Positions 16,066 through 25,286 are shown, numbered from the stretch's first letter. The stretch: DNA of 64,000 bases from Granulicella sp. (GCA_025357875.1 JANYLK010000126.1:1-64000), one strand, 5' to 3'. Numbers and translations are program-made. The notes: generated from the letters alone by a model not told the origin.

Positions 16066-16959
16066 TCAATCTTTGTCGCGGTTGAAGAGGATGTGGCCAA
16101 AGAATTCGGCGATGACGTCGCCTAGCGCAGTGCCACCGAGGGAGCTACCGAAGGTTTCCGCGGTATCTTTGGCGGTGCGATTGACCTGCGGGTAATAGGC
16201 GTAAGTGAGGGCTGCGCCGCCTGCGTTGCCCAAGATCTGGGAGAAATTGGGGACGGCAGCGCCGCTGTCCGAACGCGTGATGATTGATCGTGTGGCGGAG
16301 TAGACCAGCCGGGGAAAGAACTTGTGCGTCGGGCCGAGGCTGTAGTACCGGGGATCTTCGTGGAACATGGGGGCGAATACGCTGTCGGCGAGCAGATTCT
16401 CACTGGTGGCTCGGGCCGCAGAGCTCCACAAGCGCTGGCCGAAGGCTCCGCGATCGGTGCCGAAGTTGGGACTGCCGTTGGTGAGCTGCTCGTATCCCGC
16501 AGACGCAACCCAGCCGATGATTGTGGTGTAACTGAACGCGCCGGTCAATCCCATGCGGACCTTATCTCCCGCGGTAAGGACGGGAGCGGTCTGGCCCGGA
16601 ATGGGATAACGCTGGGATCTTGTTGCCTCAGCAGGGGTGCCCGGCGCTTGTGCGGAGGATGCTGCCGGCGAGGAGAACTTCTCGGTAGAAGACGCGGGCA
16701 AAGCTTCACCGACGCTGCTGGAGCTACTGTTGGCGATCGCGTCGTGTGCCGAGTAGCCGGGGGCTTCCGGCAGGTTGAGCGAGGCGTTATCTGCTGGAAG
16801 GGTACTTGCCGTGGCATTCGGAGGAGCTACCGGGCTGGCCTCGACCTGGGCAGACGCCGAAATGCAAGCGCACGCTGTGGCCGAGAAGAGCACGGCGGCC
16901 GCAAGTGTGCGGCGCGTTGTGGGCCAATTTGATGGTCGAGTGGATCCTGTGTTGCGCAT
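16066..16959 (-). CDS. secreted protein of unknown function, paralogue 2
   Basis: Protein of 297 residues. The N-terminus has Arg/Lys-rich residues, then a hydrophobic stretch AAAVLFSATACACISASAQ, probably a signal peptide. A long Ser/Pro/Ala-rich linker follows (about 40-125). The C-terminal domain shares FAPMFHEDPRYYS and SDSGAAVPNFSQIL with the downstream gene, plus glycine-rich GNAGGAALTYAYYP and GGTALGDVIAEFFG segments that look membrane- or barrel-associated. Function unknown. The shared motif order and adjacency indicate an old duplication. Cysteines are confined to the signal region, so the mature protein has no disulphides. Confidence 0.82.
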   Translation of the reverse strand: MRNTGSTRPSNWPTTRRTLAAAVLFSATACACISASAQVEASPVAPPNATASTLPADNASLNLPEAPGYSAHDAIANSSSSSVGEALPASSTEKFSSPAASSAQAPGTPAEATRSQRYPIPGQTAPVLTAGDKVRMGLTGAFSYTTIIGWVASAGYEQLTNGSPNFGTDRGAFGQRLWSSAARATSENLLADSVFAPMFHEDPRYYSLGPTHKFFPRLVYSATRSIITRSDSGAAVPNFSQILGNAGGAALTYAYYPQVNRTAKDTAETFGSSLGGTALGDVIAEFFGHILFNRDKD

Positions 16960-17214
16960 AAGAGTCTCTCGTTCTGTGTGATTCGGATCAGCGATTGCAT
17001 CCTGGCTGATAAAAGGGGAGCAGGAAGGGGTTTAGGAGGCGGCTGCCCGTTAAGGTTAGGATGCGCGATGATTCGGATTTGTTGCAAATACGATGGGATC
17101 TGTTGATTCAAAGGTTGGGGATTACCAATCAGGCACCGAGGGTTCGATAGCACCGTTGCGGCATTGACCGGACATTTCCGCATGCGCATACTGAATCGTA
17201 GAGGAGTGTGTCCA

Positions 17215-17460
17215 ATGCCAATTGACGATCCGAAACCGTGGGAGCAGCAGTTGCGAGACGGCGCCGCGCGTGCTGAAGAAGAGCTCCGCCGCCTGATGAC
17301 GTACATGAACGATGAGGTTGTACCGGATATTCGACGTAATGGGTCTGTGGCGCTGCGTGCTGCGGCAGTAGAGTTGCACAAGTTGGCTCAGCGCATGGAA
17401 GACCATGCGGGTGCGTCGGCACAAGCTCCGCCCCCTCCGAAGGACCAGCCAAAGCCGTGA
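17215..17460 (+). CDS. small charged protein coupled to rlpA, function unknown
   Basis: Protein of 81 residues from the ATG at 17215, chosen because GAGGAG lies 8 bases upstream and the longer reading has no such signal. The sequence is highly charged and helical (RDGAARAEEELRRLMTYM, then LRAAAVELHKLAQRMEDH), consistent with a short coiled coil, and ends in a proline-rich tail APPPPKDQPKP. It has no signal peptide, so it should be cytoplasmic. Its TGA stop overlaps the GTG start of the RlpA gene by 4 bases (GTGA), so the two are translationally coupled. No known family is recognised; a role next to a septal lipoprotein is only suggested by context. Confidence 0.72.
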   Translation: MPIDDPKPWEQQLRDGAARAEEELRRLMTYMNDEVVPDIRRNGSVALRAAAVELHKLAQRMEDHAGASAQAPPPPKDQPKP

Positions 17461-18269
17461 GTCCGATTGCCCAAAGACGCTGGCTTCGCGCCGCCGCGCT
17501 GTGGCCTGCACTGATGCTGGGCGTTGGCGGCTGCCATCATAAGAGCGCGTCCGTCGCGTATCAACCGCCGCCTCCGCTGGTGCAGACGCCACTTGCGGAC
17601 AACAGCGATGCGAACGTAAGGCCGGTTCGTCCGCTAGGAAATAGCCGAAACACGCCGTCCCCTGCAACTGCGACTACGCCGGGCAATTTGCAGATTGAGC
17701 CACAAGGTAAGCCAATATCGAGCGAGGTTGGATTGGCGAGCTGGTACGGTCCCCCGTATCACAATCGCAAGGGCGCTGACGGCACGGTCTACGATCAGAA
17801 CGCGATGACGGCAGCGCACCGCGAACTACCGATGGGTTCCGTGGTGCGAGTCACGAACCTGACCAACAAACAGTTCGTCTTCGTTCGCATCACCGATCGC
17901 GGGCCATTTATCGATGGCAGGATCATCGATCTGTCATTGGCCGCAGCCAAGGCCGTGGATATCTACCGCCCGGGGACGGCGAAGGTGCGCGTGGAGGCGT
18001 ACGCTCCGCCCGAACGTCCGGGGATCGATCCGGGCGGGAAGTGGTGCGTGCAGATTGGGGCGTTTCTGGATGCGGCCGACGCGCTGCAGCTGAAGAACGA
18101 TCTTATCCGACGCTACCAGTCTGCCAAAGTGATTGAGTTTGCCGGGCCAACCGGGCACTGGGTCCGGATCGATCCGAAGTACGACGACAAAGCAGCCGCA
18201 AGCCAGGTTGCCGACAGCATCCACATTCCCGATCCGGGCGCGCAGCCTTATCTTGTGCGGTTGAACTAA
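17457..18269 (+). CDS. rlpA: RlpA-like septal lipoprotein with SPOR domain
   Basis: Protein of 270 residues that begins at a GTG overlapping the previous stop. The N-terminal hydrophobic helix ends in LGVGGC, a lipobox with Cys26. After a disordered linker comes the RlpA double-psi beta-barrel (about 90-180): GLASWYGPPYHNRKGADG, TAAHRELPMGSVVRV, and ITDRGPFIDGRIIDLS with the conserved Asp and RGPF. RlpA proteins cut glycan strands that lack stem peptides at division septa. A C-terminal SPOR-like domain (about 195-268, KWCVQIGAFLDAADA) would bind denuded glycans. Length and order are normal for the family. The stop lies only 4 bases from the stop of the convergent TldE-like gene. Confidence 0.93.
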   Translation: MSPIAQRRWLRAAALWPALMLGVGGCHHKSASVAYQPPPPLVQTPLADNSDANVRPVRPLGNSRNTPSPATATTPGNLQIEPQGKPISSEVGLASWYGPPYHNRKGADGTVYDQNAMTAAHRELPMGSVVRVTNLTNKQFVFVRITDRGPFIDGRIIDLSLAAAKAVDIYRPGTAKVRVEAYAPPERPGIDPGGKWCVQIGAFLDAADALQLKNDLIRRYQSAKVIEFAGPTGHWVRIDPKYDDKAAASQVADSIHIPDPGAQPYLVRLN

Positions 18270-18273
18270 GCCG

Positions 18274-19977
18274 TCAGTCTACCTTCTTTTTGGCCTGTGC
18301 TGACGGTGTAGGCGGCTCGTAGTAGGGCAACTTCTGCTGCTCTTCGGTGGCGCGCTTGACGCCGATGTCGTCGAACAGCAGGCTCGGCGCGATAGTGGTC
18401 GACGGGATTACTGCTAGCGCGTTGGCGACGTGCTCGTCGTCCCCCGCGGCGATAATGCCAGACCGCAGGCTGCGCGTGTCGAGCTCGTCGAAGACCGCCC
18501 CACGCACCAGTTGCCGGGTGCCGTCGGGATGGACGCGGTAGAGGAGGCGAGGCACGACTTCTCCTCCCATGGTCTCAACCGTATAGACGTCGCGGTTCTG
18601 TTCCCTGGCCATGGAGAGCAGGCGCGCGGTCATCTTCTCTTTACTCAGCGGCGCGTTCGACTTGAAGATCATTACACCAATGTGCGGGTGGGCGGATTGC
18701 CCTACAGCTGCGCGGCCGTGGCCGTTCGACTCGGGAAACTCGCGTATAGGCGTGCGTCCTATGAGGTAGTTTTCCAGCTTGCCATCCTTGACCACGGCGA
18801 CTGCTTGCGCGGGAACACCTTCGTCGTCTACGGCAAAGGCGCCGAGCAGCGTGTGGCCGGCAAAAGTTGTGGTGAGCGGATCGTCAGTCGCACTCAGAAA
18901 ATCAGGCAGGACGCGGGCGTGGAAGCTAGAGGTGTACGCACCCTGAGTCCGAGCCGTGGTCCCCATCTCCGGCCGGTTGGCCTGCACGTTAGGGACGAAG
19001 AGCGAGTTAAGAACGTCAGCCGCCGCGTCGCCGCTGAACAGCACCGGGCCGTGGTAGTCCTCTGTCGAAACGACGGGCGCGTTGCGCAACGCGTCCAGGC
19101 TCTTAATGTTGTCAATTGTGCGACGGCGGAACGCGGGCCAGTTCTCCAGTTCCTTTGCAGTCGCAGAGGTGCTGCCGTTTTCGCGAGTCAACTGCATGCC
19201 ATCAGAGGCCTGTCCGCCCACGCTGACGGCGGCCGCGTATCCCCCGTATCCCTCGCGAAGAGCGGTGCCTTCAGTGTTGACGAGATAGCGATTGACGGCG
19301 AGGCCACGTATGCTTGCGGTGGAATATTGCACGTTGGCGGCGGTCGCGCTGACCTCAGGGTCGGAAACATAAAGGTCGCTGGCTTCGACGATGCGCCGCT
19401 TCCACTCGGCGCGGTCGAGGTCTATCGCAACCAGCGGACCGATGTGGACGACTGGCTTGGCTGGGGCGAAATCTTTTTCGGTCGGCGCAGCTTCGAAGCG
19501 CTTCAGCGCGGCCTGCTTAGCGGAAAAGGCGCGCAGAGCGTTCTTATAAGCTTCGTCGGTCGCAGTCCACAGGCTGTAGCGAATGGCCTGCGGATTGTTG
19601 TCAATCGGCGCGAGCGCTACCGTGCCTTCTCCGCGGGTGCTGCTGGAATCGGTGTCATAGCTGCCGATCCGTACGGTGACACGGACGATTCGCTGGTGGC
19701 CGGAGTCCTCGCGGATCAGCGCTCCATAGTTGGCGACAGCGTCGTAGGTATCAAAGTCGTCGAGGCGATACTCGATAAAGTAAGGGCGCTGCATTCCAGG
19801 AAGCAGCAACTGCGCCTGCTCGCGGTCGAGTTCGGACTGCATGGCACGAAGGATGGGGTCATCCTTGGGCGACTCCGGCGCAGTGGCAGAATATGTAACT
19901 AAAGTTGAGTTAAATAGGAAACATGTTGTGATAATGGCTGCACGGAAGCGACTATTTTTTAATGGAGTAAGGAGCAT
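18274..19977 (-). CDS. exported TldD/PmbA-family protein lacking the zinc motif (TldE-like)
   Basis: Protein of 567 residues with an N-terminal hydrophobic signal (about 12-31). It follows the TldD-like gene with one base between the stop and this start, so the two form an operon. Fold landmarks match TldD/PmbA proteins (ILRAMQSELDRE near the start, then SNGHGRAAVGQSAHPHIG and DDEGVPAQAV), but where the partner has HEVLGH this protein has SGDAAADVLNSLFV, with no zinc-binding HExxxH. In the E. coli TldD/TldE heterodimer one subunit is also non-catalytic, and the pair acts in the cytoplasm on unfolded peptides. The signal peptides here are unusual and suggest a periplasmic version. Confidence 0.88.
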   Translation of the reverse strand: MLLTPLKNSRFRAAIITTCFLFNSTLVTYSATAPESPKDDPILRAMQSELDREQAQLLLPGMQRPYFIEYRLDDFDTYDAVANYGALIREDSGHQRIVRVTVRIGSYDTDSSSTRGEGTVALAPIDNNPQAIRYSLWTATDEAYKNALRAFSAKQAALKRFEAAPTEKDFAPAKPVVHIGPLVAIDLDRAEWKRRIVEASDLYVSDPEVSATAANVQYSTASIRGLAVNRYLVNTEGTALREGYGGYAAAVSVGGQASDGMQLTRENGSTSATAKELENWPAFRRRTIDNIKSLDALRNAPVVSTEDYHGPVLFSGDAAADVLNSLFVPNVQANRPEMGTTARTQGAYTSSFHARVLPDFLSATDDPLTTTFAGHTLLGAFAVDDEGVPAQAVAVVKDGKLENYLIGRTPIREFPESNGHGRAAVGQSAHPHIGVMIFKSNAPLSKEKMTARLLSMAREQNRDVYTVETMGGEVVPRLLYRVHPDGTRQLVRGAVFDELDTRSLRSGIIAAGDDEHVANALAVIPSTTIAPSLLFDDIGVKRATEEQQKLPYYEPPTPSAQAKKKVD

Positions 19978-19978
19978 A

Positions 19979-21763
19979 TTATTTTGCTCCTTTCGTTGAG
20001 CCCGCCGGCGGCGTGCCTGGCGGTGGAAGGATGGGCGGGCGAGCCGAGCCCTGGGCCTGGCGTTGTGTCTCGATCTGGCTGACTAGCATTGCTGGCGCGA
20101 CTGCACTCACCGGAATACTGCCTGATTCAGCACCGCAGATTCCGTTGAAGACATCCTGTTTATCGCTAGTTGCCATAATGCTATTGAGCGCGGCCTGGGG
20201 CGTTCCGACGATGCTGACGCCGCGAACGAGTTCATCGGGGCGGCCATCGACGTAGACGCGGTAGACGACGAGCGGGATAACCTGGAAGGCCTGCGGAGAG
20301 CGGCGCGTTGTAACCGCGAATCCGGAGGAGATGTCCTCGAAGTAGAGGCCGTAGGGCTTACCTTGTCTCTTCGCTTCGGCGACGAGCATGGCGCGAAGTT
20401 CGGTTTCGGGCACTGTCTTCGATGAGGTGACGATGAGGTTGCCTTGGCGTCCGGTAGGCATGTGGCCGGATTCGGCGCGGCCGTGTCCGTTGCTCTGGGC
20501 GACGCTGGCAATGGGCAGGCGCGACATCAGGAAGGTTTTGAGGATGCCGTTCTGGATGAGTTCAACTCGGCGGGCGGCCTGGCCCTCGTCGTCGAAGTCG
20601 TAATGGCCGCTGAGCGAGGTTCCTTGGAACGTGGTGAGGGTAGGATCGTCGGCGACGCTGAGGAACGGCGGCAGAATGGGTTTGCCAAGAAGTTTGGTGA
20701 AGGTCTGACCCTCCTCATCACCTCGTTGTCGCTGGCCTTCGAGGCGATGCCCGAGGACTTCGTGAAAGAAGACCGCTGTGGCACGACCGCTGAGAATTGC
20801 GGGCCCTTCAAAAGGTTCCGTGATGGGTGCGGTGCGGAGGTCTTCGAGGTTTTTCGCCATAGCGATGGTCTTGTCGGAGACCGTTTTCTGATCAGGCAGA
20901 TGGGCGGCGGAGTCGGCCTCGAAGGTTTCGGCGCGGAACATATCCATGCCGTCGGCGGCGCGAGTACGGGCTACGACCACCAGCCTGGCCACGTGGCTGG
21001 GATTGGACACGCGCGCGCCTTCGGATGAGACGAAGTAGTCGGTTTCGTTGGAGGCCTGGAAGGAGACCTGGTCCGCGAAGACGTCGGGATACTCGGCGAA
21101 CAGCCTGGAAATCTCGCGAAGGCGCTGCTCCCATGCAGCGCGGTCGACGACCAGTGCAGGCGCGGGCGGCAGCAGCTCCGCCTGTGCTTTCTCTGTGCTG
21201 AAATCAGCCGAGCCGTCTTCCTCTTTGGCGCGAACCTGCTGCTCGGTTTTGACCTTCAGGAAGCCGTCGAGCGCACGCGCATAGCCGCGATTGGTCGCGA
21301 ACCAAAGCGAGCGTGCGATAGCGTCGCGATCGTCCGTGAGCGGCAGCGGAAAAGTGGTGATGGCACTGGTGCGGTGGTCCCCGTGGGTATTATCTTCCGC
21401 GGGGCTGCCGAGGCGGACCTGGACGTCGACGCTGCGTATGCTCCTCTCCGTCGAGTTGGTGATAGCGCCATATTCCGCGGCCATGCCGACCTGGGTCGCG
21501 TCGGAGACAGCATAGCTGAGGTAGTACGGCTTGGGCTGTTGCGCAGCGGCGGCGCCGTCCGACCCAAGCGAGGCCATCGCGCGCTTTAATTCCGCATCCA
21601 GCGCGATCGTGAGCGGGTTTTCACCGGTGGCGGTCGTGGTGGAGGCGGCCAGCGCGGTGTGCTGCGGACGTATACCCGCGGCAAAGAAGAGGACTGCCGT
21701 CGATGCGCCGGCAAGAATCAGAATCCTGTTAAAGCCGCGCATCACCGAATTGCGTTGTGTCAT
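19979..21763 (-). CDS. exported TldD-family zinc metallopeptidase
   Basis: Protein of 594 residues from the ATG at 21763; a longer reading from 21784 has no Shine-Dalgarno, and GGAG lies upstream of 21763. A signal peptide occupies about 10-40 (ILILAGASTAVLFFAAG, cleavage near ALAAS). The zinc motif HEVLGH is at 334-339 in SGRATAVFFHEVLGHRLEG, followed by DDEGQAARRVEL and SNGHGRAESGHMPTG. TldD family members cleave unfolded peptides as a heterodimer with a TldE-like partner, which is encoded next in the operon. The family is normally cytoplasmic (microcin maturation, CcdA turnover), so a secreted pair is noteworthy. Identity as a TldD-family protease is firm; the substrate is unknown. Confidence 0.92.
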   Translation of the reverse strand: MTQRNSVMRGFNRILILAGASTAVLFFAAGIRPQHTALAASTTTATGENPLTIALDAELKRAMASLGSDGAAAAQQPKPYYLSYAVSDATQVGMAAEYGAITNSTERSIRSVDVQVRLGSPAEDNTHGDHRTSAITTFPLPLTDDRDAIARSLWFATNRGYARALDGFLKVKTEQQVRAKEEDGSADFSTEKAQAELLPPAPALVVDRAAWEQRLREISRLFAEYPDVFADQVSFQASNETDYFVSSEGARVSNPSHVARLVVVARTRAADGMDMFRAETFEADSAAHLPDQKTVSDKTIAMAKNLEDLRTAPITEPFEGPAILSGRATAVFFHEVLGHRLEGQRQRGDEEGQTFTKLLGKPILPPFLSVADDPTLTTFQGTSLSGHYDFDDEGQAARRVELIQNGILKTFLMSRLPIASVAQSNGHGRAESGHMPTGRQGNLIVTSSKTVPETELRAMLVAEAKRQGKPYGLYFEDISSGFAVTTRRSPQAFQVIPLVVYRVYVDGRPDELVRGVSIVGTPQAALNSIMATSDKQDVFNGICGAESGSIPVSAVAPAMLVSQIETQRQAQGSARPPILPPPGTPPAGSTKGAK

Positions 21764-21881
21764 TGGTAGCCCCGCTCCATGCATGTAAGACTGTGACGAT
21801 CAGTGTATCGGAATCGTTATCGTCCTTCGCGTGCTACGATCCGCATACTTGTTTTCGCGCTTATTCATGGAGGTCCAACGC

Positions 21882-23201
21882 ATGTCGCTTCGCCGTGTGT
21901 TCCCGTTATTGGTAACGCTGGCTGTGACGCTGGCCGTCCCGATCTCGGGGACCGCGGCAATGACCCCGACCGAAGCGAAGGCCAGCCAGTTTGCCGAGCA
22001 CGATTCAACCGCATACGCCCTACCTGCAGACAAGTTGCAAAAGGCTAAAGCGTTGACGAGAATTAAAGATGCCTACGCGTTAGCGAGCATGGTGTGGCTG
22101 CCGTTTTTGATCCTGCTAATCCTCACGCTAGGACTCGCGGCGCGATATCGGGACGCTGCCGTCCGGCTCTCGAAAAACGGGTGGGTTCAGGGATACGCAT
22201 TTCTCTTTCTCCTGTTGCTGACGACTAGCGTGCTGACTTTGCCGCTCAATATATATAGTCGCCACGTTGGGCTCGCCTATGGGTTTTCGGTGCAGGGATG
22301 GGCAAGCTGGTTGGGCGACGAGGCTAAGTCGTTGGGCTTGAAATGGCTGATCGGCGGGCTGCTGACGACAATCCTGGTTTGGGTGATGCGCAAGTCGCCG
22401 ACGCGCTGGTGGCTGTGGTTCTGGATGGTGGCGGTCGTCTTCGTCGTGGCTGGTGTCTTCATCACGCCGTATGTTATCGACCCGATGTTCAACACGTTTG
22501 AGCCACTTTCGAAATCCAACCCTGCGCTCGTCGAACGGCTGCACAAGGTGGTCGAACGCGGTGGCATTGCGATTCCGCCAGAGCGCATGTTCCTGATGAA
22601 GGCGAGCGCCAAGGTCACCACGCTGAATGCATACGTCACCGGCTTCGGCGCATCGAAGCGCGTGGTGGTCTGGGATACGACCATCGCCAAGGCGACTCCC
22701 GACGAGATCGCATTTATTTTTGCGCATGAGTCGGGCCACTACGCGCTGGGCCACGTCGTTCTCGGTGTTGCTCTCAGTTGCGCAGAGATACTTCCCGTCT
22801 TCTGGATTGGCTACCAGGGAGTGCGTCTGCTGCTTCGGCGATACGGCGCGGCTTGGAAGATTCCCTCGCAGCAGGATTTGGGCGCACTGGTGGTGTTGGC
22901 TCTGGTGCTGGCGATGCTATCGGCGGTCTCCGACCCGATAGACAACAGCATCAGCCGCGTGATCGAGCACAACGCCGATGTGTATGGGCAGGAGGTAGTC
23001 CGCGGTATTATTGCCGATCCGCAGGCGGTGGGCAGGCAGGCGTTCCAGGTGCTCGGCGAAGAGTCACTTGACGACCCGACGCCAAATCCATTCTTCGAGT
23101 TCTGGTTCGACGCTCATCCGTCGACTCGCTATCGAGCAGCGTTCAGCGAGGCGTACGATCCGTGGGCAGGGGGTGAGAGCCCAAAGTATTTTGCGAAGTG
23201 A
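21882..23201 (+). CDS. membrane-embedded M48 zinc protease (Ste24/CAAX protease 1-like)
   Basis: Protein of 439 residues from the ATG at 21882, where GGAGG lies 8 bases upstream; the longer in-frame reading adds an unrelated tail. It starts with a signal or transmembrane segment, then several membrane helices (about 68-90, 104-122, 153-170 and 178-200). The zinc site is HESGH at 282-286 in FIFAHESGHYALGH, and the third ligand is probably the Glu of IEHNADVYG. The large helical bundle and late zinc motif are those of Ste24-type proteases, which cleave prenylated or transmembrane peptides; a bacterial role in membrane protein quality control is likely. It is followed after 24 bases by a HIT gene in the same direction, so the two may be co-transcribed. 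Confidence 0.92.
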   Translation: MSLRRVFPLLVTLAVTLAVPISGTAAMTPTEAKASQFAEHDSTAYALPADKLQKAKALTRIKDAYALASMVWLPFLILLILTLGLAARYRDAAVRLSKNGWVQGYAFLFLLLLTTSVLTLPLNIYSRHVGLAYGFSVQGWASWLGDEAKSLGLKWLIGGLLTTILVWVMRKSPTRWWLWFWMVAVVFVVAGVFITPYVIDPMFNTFEPLSKSNPALVERLHKVVERGGIAIPPERMFLMKASAKVTTLNAYVTGFGASKRVVVWDTTIAKATPDEIAFIFAHESGHYALGHVVLGVALSCAEILPVFWIGYQGVRLLLRRYGAAWKIPSQQDLGALVVLALVLAMLSAVSDPIDNSISRVIEHNADVYGQEVVRGIIADPQAVGRQAFQVLGEESLDDPTPNPFFEFWFDAHPSTRYRAAFSEAYDPWAGGESPKYFAK

Positions 23202-23225
23202 GCGGTGCTGTGCGAGGTTGAATGC

Positions 23226-23570
23226 ATGAGTTCTGAATGTATATTTTGCAGGATTGTTGCCGGCACGATTTCGGCAAAGCGTGTGTATGAAGACGACCTA
23301 TGCCTGTGCTTCGCGGATCTGCATCCTCAGGCACCAACGCATCTGCTGATTATTCCCAGGGAACATATCGCGTCGCAAGCGCACGCGCAGGAAGAGCATG
23401 CCGCACTGCTTGGCCATTTGATGGCGAAGGCCGCGCAAATCGCGCGCGGCTCTGGACTGGATCATGGGTACCGTGTGGTGATCAACACTGGTGCGGAGGG
23501 CGGCCAGACGGTCGACCATCTGCATCTGCATCTCCTGGGCGGCCGGCACATGGGTTGGCCTCCCGGCTAG
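23226..23570 (+). CDS. HIT family (HINT-like) nucleotide hydrolase
   Basis: Protein of 114 residues from the ATG at 23226 (MSSECIFCRIVAG); a reading seven codons longer is possible but unlike the family. The HIT motif HLHLHLLGG near residues 98-106 supplies the catalytic central histidine, which attacks the phosphoramidate of adenosine-linked substrates. ECIFCRI near the start and HPQAPTHLLIIPREHI are the usual conserved regions, and the two N-terminal cysteines recall the zinc site of HINT proteins. Length is normal. It probably acts in nucleotide housekeeping in the cytoplasm. Context (a membrane protease upstream, a prenyltransferase downstream) does not suggest a special role. Confidence 0.95.
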   Translation: MSSECIFCRIVAGTISAKRVYEDDLCLCFADLHPQAPTHLLIIPREHIASQAHAQEEHAALLGHLMAKAAQIARGSGLDHGYRVVINTGAEGGQTVDHLHLHLLGGRHMGWPPG

Positions 23571-23694
23571 ATCAGCCTGAGATTTCAAGATAGATAAGGG
23601 ATAATAGGCGAGAGCGCTGCGGAGTTCGCAGTGGTCCGCAACGCGCTTCCTCCTGCTGCATGGAAGGCCGCTTTGCCCGGGAAGGGACTGACGA

Positions 23695-25221
23695 GTGTCA
23701 TTGGAATCCGTGCCATCGCAACCCGCGCAAACCGCTGCGGCTCTTCCGCCCGGTGAGCCGCTGTGCGTCGATCTCGATGGAACGCTGGTGAAGTCGGACA
23801 CGCTGGTGGATACGGTGATTGTATTGGCGCGGCAGAGTCCGGCCTCGCTGCTGCAATTTCCAAAGTGGATCAGCGAGGGAAAGGCCTCTTTTAAGCGCAA
23901 GGTGTCTTCGCTGGCGGCGATCGACGTGGTGCATCTGCCCTACAATCAGCCGCTGCTTGAGTATCTGCGGCAACAGTTTGCCGAGGGCCGCGAGATCTAT
24001 CTCGCCACCGGTGCAGACACGCTGCTGGCCGACCGTGTGGCCGCGCACCTGGGCATCTTCGCGGGCGTGCTCGCGTCGGATGGAAGCGTCAACCTCACAG
24101 GCCACAACAAGCTCGCGGCGTTTCAGGCGAAGTTTCCGCGAGGCTTCTGCTACATCGGCAACGCGCGCCCGGACGTCCCTCTGCTAACGCATTGCGTGCA
24201 TCCGATGGTGGCGAATCCGCACCGCAGTCTGAGCGCGGGATTGCGGTCGGCGAACATCGTGCCGGTGCGCGACTTCCGCGATGCGGCATCGCCCCTGAAG
24301 GCCTGGCTGCGTGCAATCCGGCTCCACCAGTGGGCCAAGAATGTGCTGATCTTTCTGCCGGTGCTGCTGGCGCATGTGCGTGCGGCTGGGCCGATCGTCG
24401 CGGCGTTCCTTGCATTCCTAAGTTTCGGGCTTGCTGCATCCGCAACGTATATCGTCAACGATCTACTGGATCTTGAGGCGGATCGCCACCATCCACGCAA
24501 GCGCCGTCGACCCTTTGCCGCGGGAGACCTGTCGCCGATTGCAGGTGTGGCTACGGCGGCCATTTTTTTTGCGTTGTCACTGACAATAGCGCTGCTGCTA
24601 CCGCGAGCATTGACGACGCTGTCGCCACAATTCCCGTGGAACGGTCAGGATGGGTTTCTATGGTGGCTGGGGTTCTACGTACTCGCAACGACTGCGTATT
24701 CGCTGCGCCTGAAGCGGATCGTACTGGTGGATGTGATCGTCCTTTCGGGGTTATACACCGTCCGCATACTGGCCGGATCGGCCGCCGCCGGAGTGCCGGT
24801 TTCCCCGTGGCTAGCGGCGTTCAGCATCTTCTTCTTTCTATCGCTCGCGTTTGTAAAGCGCTTCTCTGAACTCGAAAGTCTGCGCGAGCGCAACGCGGCT
24901 GCGGGAATGATCGCTGTGAAGGGCCGTGGATATCGCGTCTCCGATCTCGAACAAATCCGCAGCTTCGGCACTTCGAGTGGAAGCGCATCTGTACTGGTCT
25001 TCTTGCTTTATCTCGGCAATCTCGACGCGGCGGCAAAGCTATACGTCCATGTCACACGACTCTGGCTGCTGGTGCCTGTACTTTTGTTGTGGCTGTACCG
25101 CCTATGGCTGCTGGCTTCGCGCGGCGAACTCCACGAGGATCCCGTGGTCTATGCGGTTACAGACAAGCGCAGCCTGCTACTCGGCGTGATGGTGGTCGCG
25201 ATCGTGCTATCGGCGCTGTGA
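23695..25221 (+). CDS. fusion of HAD hydrolase and UbiA-type prenyltransferase
   Basis: Protein of 508 residues starting at a GTG. Residues about 20-215 form a HAD-superfamily phosphatase domain with the nucleophile motif DLDGTL (Asp26, Asp28) and a downstream conserved region near YIGNARPDVPL. The C-terminal part (about 220-508) is a UbiA-type polyprenyl transferase with about eight membrane helices; NDLLDLEADRHHPRKRRRP carries the Mg-binding NDxxDxxxD motif. UbiA proteins transfer polyprenyl groups to aromatic or sugar acceptors; the HAD-UbiA pairing resembles enzymes that make decaprenyl-phosphoribose or -arabinose and then dephosphorylate it. Whether this protein makes a sugar carrier lipid is inference. 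Downstream is pheS, separated by 65 bases. Confidence 0.88.
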   Translation: MSLESVPSQPAQTAAALPPGEPLCVDLDGTLVKSDTLVDTVIVLARQSPASLLQFPKWISEGKASFKRKVSSLAAIDVVHLPYNQPLLEYLRQQFAEGREIYLATGADTLLADRVAAHLGIFAGVLASDGSVNLTGHNKLAAFQAKFPRGFCYIGNARPDVPLLTHCVHPMVANPHRSLSAGLRSANIVPVRDFRDAASPLKAWLRAIRLHQWAKNVLIFLPVLLAHVRAAGPIVAAFLAFLSFGLAASATYIVNDLLDLEADRHHPRKRRRPFAAGDLSPIAGVATAAIFFALSLTIALLLPRALTTLSPQFPWNGQDGFLWWLGFYVLATTAYSLRLKRIVLVDVIVLSGLYTVRILAGSAAAGVPVSPWLAAFSIFFFLSLAFVKRFSELESLRERNAAAGMIAVKGRGYRVSDLEQIRSFGTSSGSASVLVFLLYLGNLDAAAKLYVHVTRLWLLVPVLLLWLYRLWLLASRGELHEDPVVYAVTDKRSLLLGVMVVAIVLSAL

Positions 25222-25286
25222 GGCCGCGATACACTAGCAGACAGGAAGAACACGATGGTGAAGGCCATCTTTATCCAAAATATTAG

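Noticed and set aside
18430..19902. A 490-codon open frame on the plus strand
   Set aside because: It lies antisense to the TldE-like gene, has no recognisable motif and a shadow-type composition (Arg, Val, Ala-rich). Long shadows are expected at this GC content.
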